Shown in pieces: positions 5,853 through 8,206 of a stretch of 8,206 nucleotides of DNA. The DNA comes from Desulfurococcales archaeon (lineage in GTDB: Archaea; Thermoproteota; Thermoprotei_A; Sulfolobales; NBVN01), in contig JAGHCP010000113.1 of NCBI GenBank assembly GCA_021160415.1, positions 1 to 8,206 of the forward strand, in the 5' to 3' direction. Position numbers and translations under genes: made by a program. The first letter of the stretch is position 1. Every line of letters starts with the position of its first letter. Under the pieces are notes generated by a model that worked only from the letters and a program-made list of their open reading frames with translations, was not told the origin of the DNA and made no database searches.

Positions 5853-6312
5853 GTAACTCTTTAACCACTTGAAGGACTTTAGCGGCGTGCCCCTTAGCCC
5901 GAACCTTCCTGGCTTCCCACACAACTTTCCCTGAAGGACTAACGATGTATGTACTCCTGATGACGCCTTCGTAACTCCTGCCGTAGGCCTTCTTAACACC
6001 CCACGCACCTAACGCCTTAATCAGCTCGGCTTCAGGATCGCTGACAAGCTTCACTTTCAAGTTGTGTTTTTCTTTAAACCTCCTATGGGAATCGGGGGAG
6101 TCCCTGCTTACTCCAATGACTTCAAAGCCCAGAGCCTTGAACTCGGGTAGGAGGTCAGTGAATTCCTTAGCCTCCGTGGTGCATCCGGGCGTGTTATCTT
6201 TGGGATATACGTAAAGAATGGTCCACCCCTTAATCAGGTCCCTTACGCTGACCTTCCTTCCCTCCTCGTCTAAGACTTGGAGATTTGGCAACGCCTTCAC
6301 GGTTCCACACAT
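5833..6312 (-). CDS. bcp: Peroxiredoxin, BCP/PrxQ type, lacking the usual resolving cysteine
   Basis: A 159-residue thiol peroxidase of the BCP/PrxQ group, reducing hydrogen peroxide and organic hydroperoxides in the cytosol. The thioredoxin-like fold is visible as VLDEEGRKVSVRDLIKGW, then TILYVYPKDNTPGCTTEA with peroxidatic C44, then FEVIGVSRDSPDSHRRF, and IRSTYIVSPSGKV with the active-site arginine R119. In many BCPs a resolving cysteine sits five residues after the peroxidatic one; here that position is K49, so this looks like a 1-Cys form. The only other cysteine is C2. It lies 23 bases downstream of proC on the same strand and is probably co-transcribed with it. The reverse-strand AGTTTAAG (6330-6337) could be a weak TATA for a near-leaderless transcript. 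No clear SD is seen before ATG 6312. Confidence 0.92.
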   Translation of the reverse strand: MCGTVKALPNLQVLDEEGRKVSVRDLIKGWTILYVYPKDNTPGCTTEAKEFTDLLPEFKALGFEVIGVSRDSPDSHRRFKEKHNLKVKLVSDPEAELIKALGAWGVKKAYGRSYEGVIRSTYIVSPSGKVVWEARKVRAKGHAAKVLQVVKELLKGGPS

Positions 6313-6335
6313 ATGTTAAGGGTTGGAGGCTTAAA

Positions 6336-7175
6336 CTAGTTTCCTCCGTTCTTAGCGGCCCTCATCACTGAGGTATCGATCTCCTCACCTATTTCCTTAG
6401 ACCTCCTAACCGCCGCCTCCACGACGCCGATCAGGCCGGCCTTAACCCCCTCCCTTTCAAGGGTTTTGAGCCCCTCAATAGTTGTCCCTGCGGGAGTGGT
6501 GACCTCATCCCTTAGTTCCAAGAGGTGCTTGCCTTCCCTAGACTTAAGCAGTTTCGCAGTACCAAGCATGACGTCTAGAACAGCCTCATATGCGACATCC
6601 CTCCTCATACCGGTGGCGACGGCACCCAGAACCAAAGCGTCTATGACTTCAGCAAGAAATGCGGGTCCGCTACCAACAAGCCCTGTCCAAACGTCAAGCA
6701 ATTCCTCACTTACCCACCTCACACTACCTAAACACGCTAAAGCCTTACCAACGAGCAATCCCTCATCACTCCCCGCCATTTCCGAAGGGGCTACAGCGGT
6801 TGCCGACATCTGAACCAATGCGTTTATGTTGGGCATGGCTCTGAATACCTTCGCCCCCGGAAGCAGCTCCCTCAGCGTGCGTAGCCTTACCCCAGCCATT
6901 ATGGAGACTACCGTCTTACCTCCCCACACATCAGGCGGGACGTCAGCCACAACCGTGGGGAAGTGGTAGGGCTTCACGGACAGGAAAATCAGGTCAGAGG
7001 TTGACACCACTTCGGTGTTGCTTCGGGTTGGCCTACCCCCTAATTTCTCGATGTTCCTCAACGTCGAGTCACTTCTCCCGCTTGCAATTATCTCTATGTC
7101 CTCGTGGAAGCATCCGTTAAGCCCGGATATTATAGCTGACCCGATTTTACCCGCACCTATTATACCCACTCTCAT
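6336..7175 (-). CDS. proC: Pyrroline-5-carboxylate reductase
   Basis: It reduces 1-pyrroline-5-carboxylate to L-proline with NAD(P)H, the last step of proline synthesis, in the cytosol. The 279 residues are the normal length. The N-terminal Rossmann loop is GAGKIG (7-12), followed by LSVKPYHF (65-72) and RAMPNINALVQMSATAVAP (112-130). The C-terminal dimer/active-site half has GLVGSGPAFLAEVIDAL (165-181) and the family signature VTTPAGTTIEGLKTLEREGV (225-244). ATG 7175 starts directly at the Rossmann strand MRVGIIGAG; GTGATGAG just upstream gives a partial SD. No proA or proB is nearby, so the source of pyrroline-5-carboxylate in this organism is not shown. A TATA-like box on this strand lies at 7217-7224. 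Confidence 0.95.
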   Translation of the reverse strand: MRVGIIGAGKIGSAIISGLNGCFHEDIEIIASGRSDSTLRNIEKLGGRPTRSNTEVVSTSDLIFLSVKPYHFPTVVADVPPDVWGGKTVVSIMAGVRLRTLRELLPGAKVFRAMPNINALVQMSATAVAPSEMAGSDEGLLVGKALACLGSVRWVSEELLDVWTGLVGSGPAFLAEVIDALVLGAVATGMRRDVAYEAVLDVMLGTAKLLKSREGKHLLELRDEVTTPAGTTIEGLKTLEREGVKAGLIGVVEAAVRRSKEIGEEIDTSVMRAAKNGGN

Positions 7176-7216
7176 GACTCATCACTGAATCTTTTCCTTC
7201 TTCCTACGTGAATTCC

Positions 7217-7224
7217 TTATTAAA
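7217..7224 (-). promoter_or_regulatory. TATA-like promoter box for proC-bcp
   Basis: On the reverse strand this reads TTTAATAA. A start about 25 bases downstream would be near 7195, giving a leader of about 20 bases that contains GTGATGAG before ATG 7175. The geometry is good for an archaeal promoter. It is identified by eye. Confidence 0.45.
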
Positions 7225-7260
7225 TCATTACGTTCCTAAGCATTCATCGCAAAAACTTTC

Positions 7261-7268
7261 CTTATAAG
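7261..7268 (+). promoter_or_regulatory. TATA-like promoter box for the DUF998 gene
   Basis: CTTATAAG, preceded by AAAAACTTTC. The expected transcript start (near 7290) lies after ATG 7280, which argues against that start codon and leaves a leader of about 75 bases to ATG 7364. A second TATA-like stretch, TTTATTTTAA (7379-7388), is spaced for a leaderless start at GTG 7409. Which one works cannot be settled from sequence. Confidence 0.38.
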
Positions 7269-7363
7269 ATGAACTCACCATGCAAGTAACACAAAGCCGC
7301 AACAAGGCGTTCAGCTTCTCCCGGCTAACGCATCGCGGAGATCTCACACATCGTTACGGGCGG

Positions 7364-7996
7364 ATGATGTTGCCCGGTCTTTATTTTAACGTAGAGCAAT
7401 TTTTCGATGTGGGGCGCTTGGAATTGAGGGATAGGGCATGCTTTCTGGGTTTAGCGACCATAGTGTCCGGGCTCTTAACGATAGGCGCTGCAATGCTCGC
7501 TAATCCGTGGTTCGATGTGTGGGAGGGGGCATTAAGCGATATGGGTAAGGTAAACCTGCCTACGGCGTGGATTTTCAACGCGGGGCTCATAATAACCTCC
7601 TTAGTGGGGGCGGGATTTACGTACTGCCTCGTTCAAACGTTTAGAGATACATACATGTTAGTGGCTGCAGGGATTTACCTGACGTCTATGGCCCACCTAG
7701 CGCTGATCGGTTTATTCCCTGAAGGCACGGCTCCCCACTGGACGCTCTCCTATGAGTACTTCTTGATGATGTACGTGACGTTCTTCGTTTACGGGTTTGG
7801 ATTCTTCCTCATAGGGTTGCGGGGACATGGAGTGGCTGCGTTTTCGATTGGCGTTTTAGGGCTGCTTCTCTCAGCGATTATTAGCTGGCCTTCAACAGCT
7901 GTGCTGGAGCTCTTCAACGTGGCCGTCATTGGCGGATGGTATTTAGTAGTAACTCATGCTGTGTCGAGGTCCGATTTTTTAAGGGAAAAACCTTGA
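7364..7996 (+). CDS. DUF998-type six-helix membrane protein
   Basis: An integral membrane protein of unknown function. The family match rests on NPWFDVWEGALSDMGK after helix 1, the FNAGLI start of helix 2, and LIGLFPEG followed by H after helix 3. These are features of archaeal DUF998 proteins. Six hydrophobic segments are visible, beginning at RACFLGLATIVSGLLTIG, TAWIFNAGLIITSLVGAG, TYMLVAAGIYLTSMAHLA, YFLMMYVTFFVYGFGFFL, VAAFSIGVLGLLLSAIIS and LELFNVAVIGGWYLVVTH. The frame is open back to ATG 7280 (238 aa). The stretch 7280-7363 uses only CGN codons for its five arginines and has no hydrophobic or family-like sequence, so it is probably untranslated. ATG 7364 (210 aa, no SD) is taken as a compromise; ATG 7367 or GTG 7409 are equally possible. 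It is divergent from proC and convergent with the ABC permease, so nothing nearby suggests its job. Confidence 0.75.
   Translation: MMLPGLYFNVEQFFDVGRLELRDRACFLGLATIVSGLLTIGAAMLANPWFDVWEGALSDMGKVNLPTAWIFNAGLIITSLVGAGFTYCLVQTFRDTYMLVAAGIYLTSMAHLALIGLFPEGTAPHWTLSYEYFLMMYVTFFVYGFGFFLIGLRGHGVAAFSIGVLGLLLSAIISWPSTAVLELFNVAVIGGWYLVVTHAVSRSDFLREKP
7975..7990. terminator. Possible bidirectional T-tract terminator between convergent genes
   Basis: Six T at 7975-7980 on the + strand and five A at 7986-7990 (five T on the - strand) flank AAGGG, at the end of the DUF998 gene and just before the end of the permease gene. Archaeal termination commonly uses T-rich runs, so each tract could end transcription from one side. 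A small stem AAGG/CCTT (7981-7984 with 7991-7994) is also possible. The evidence is weak. Confidence 0.33.
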
Positions 7997-8007
7997 GTTC
8001 TTCCGAC

Positions 8008-8206
8008 TTAAAGCGTCCTAAGCCTCGGGTTGAATATCTCCTCTAGTGAAAACCCGACCATCACGAAGGCGAACGTCAGCATCATGATGAAGAGACCTGG
8101 CGGGACGAAGTACCACCACATTCCCGCTGAGAGTGCCCCTGAGGTGAAGGCGTAGTGCAGGATCATACCCCAGCTGAGGTCGTTCACGTCACCCACACCC
8201 AGGAAC
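8008..8206 (-). CDS. C-terminal end of DppC/OppC-type ABC transporter permease
   Basis: This partial gene runs off the right edge; its 5' part is outside the window. The visible 65 residues start FLGVGDVNDLSWGMILHYAF, continue with a membrane segment WWYFVPPGLFIMMLTFAFVM, and end VGFSLEEIFNPRLRTL. This is the standard DppC/OppC/NikC ending: FLGLGDP-x-x-x-SWG, then WW--PPG, a last helix, and G--LRD--DPRLR. Such permeases pair with a DppB-type partner and two ATPases to import peptides, nickel or sugars; the substrate cannot be told from this piece. An internal GTG at 8196 is not a real start, because the FLG part of the motif lies before it. The stop is TAA at 8010-8008, 11 bases from the convergent DUF998 stop. 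Confidence 0.9.
   Translation of the reverse strand, partial: FLGVGDVNDLSWGMILHYAFTSGALSAGMWWYFVPPGLFIMMLTFAFVMVGFSLEEIFNPRLRTL

Noticed and set aside
5772..6008. 78-codon reverse frame across the asd and bcp ends.
   Set aside because: It overlaps two well identified genes in other frames and shows no family features.
6466..6813. 115-codon + strand frame opposite proC.
   Set aside because: It lies wholly antisense to a clear proC and reads low-complexity Ser/Pro/Thr sequence, as expected of a shadow frame.
7175..7186. Perfect box C (GTGATGA) on the reverse strand before proC.
   Set aside because: No box D follows in range on that strand; the bases are better explained as a partial SD before the proC ATG.

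Overview
The window looks like chromosomal DNA of a thermophilic archaeon, most likely of the Thermoproteota/TACK side. The grounds are TATA-type promoter boxes about 25 bases before expected transcript starts, GGAGGTGA-type ribosome binding sites, heavy use of AGG for arginine and archaeal-type versions of several enzymes. The exact lineage cannot be fixed from sequence alone. I see no mobile element, CRISPR array, tRNA or rRNA.

Bases 1-1235 (+ strand) hold the tail of an ABC-transporter ATPase ending in a TOBE domain, of the kind found in molybdate/tungstate importers. A one-component regulator follows, with a ModE/LysR-like winged helix joined to a periplasmic-binding-protein-like sensor domain. 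Together they suggest the end of a molybdate or tungstate uptake locus with its own regulator.

Bases 1236-5852 (+ strand) are a compact threonine-branch operon in the order thrC, thrB, lysC, asd. It encodes threonine synthase, homoserine kinase, aspartate kinase and aspartate-semialdehyde dehydrogenase. Gaps are 6 and 7 bases, and the last two genes overlap by 11. With homoserine dehydrogenase, which is not in the window, these enzymes take aspartate to threonine. LysC and Asd also supply the lysine and methionine branches if those exist here. The most intriguing feature is a shared 5' leader element, AGGTGGT then four bases then ATGCGCCAAA. It lies just downstream of a TATA box before thrC and again downstream of a second TATA box inside the 5' part of the thrB reading frame. 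Each copy would start a very short open frame (MRQTWMQ or MRQML). ThrB carries an unusual extension of about 60 residues over the second copy, and LysC appears to keep only one of the usual two ACT domains.

Bases 5833-7175 (- strand) hold proC (pyrroline-5-carboxylate reductase), then a BCP/PrxQ-type peroxiredoxin that has lost the usual resolving cysteine. The peroxiredoxin gene overlaps the end of asd tail to tail by 20 bases.

Bases 7176-8206 hold a divergent promoter region, a six-helix DUF998-type membrane protein on the + strand, and the C-terminal end of a DppC/OppC-type ABC permease on the - strand that runs off the window.

Most genes are confidently identified and ordinary. The points worth a second look are the paired leader element, the ThrB extension, the short LysC, the Mo/W regulator context and the modified peroxiredoxin. 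I do not see a clearly new multi-gene system.
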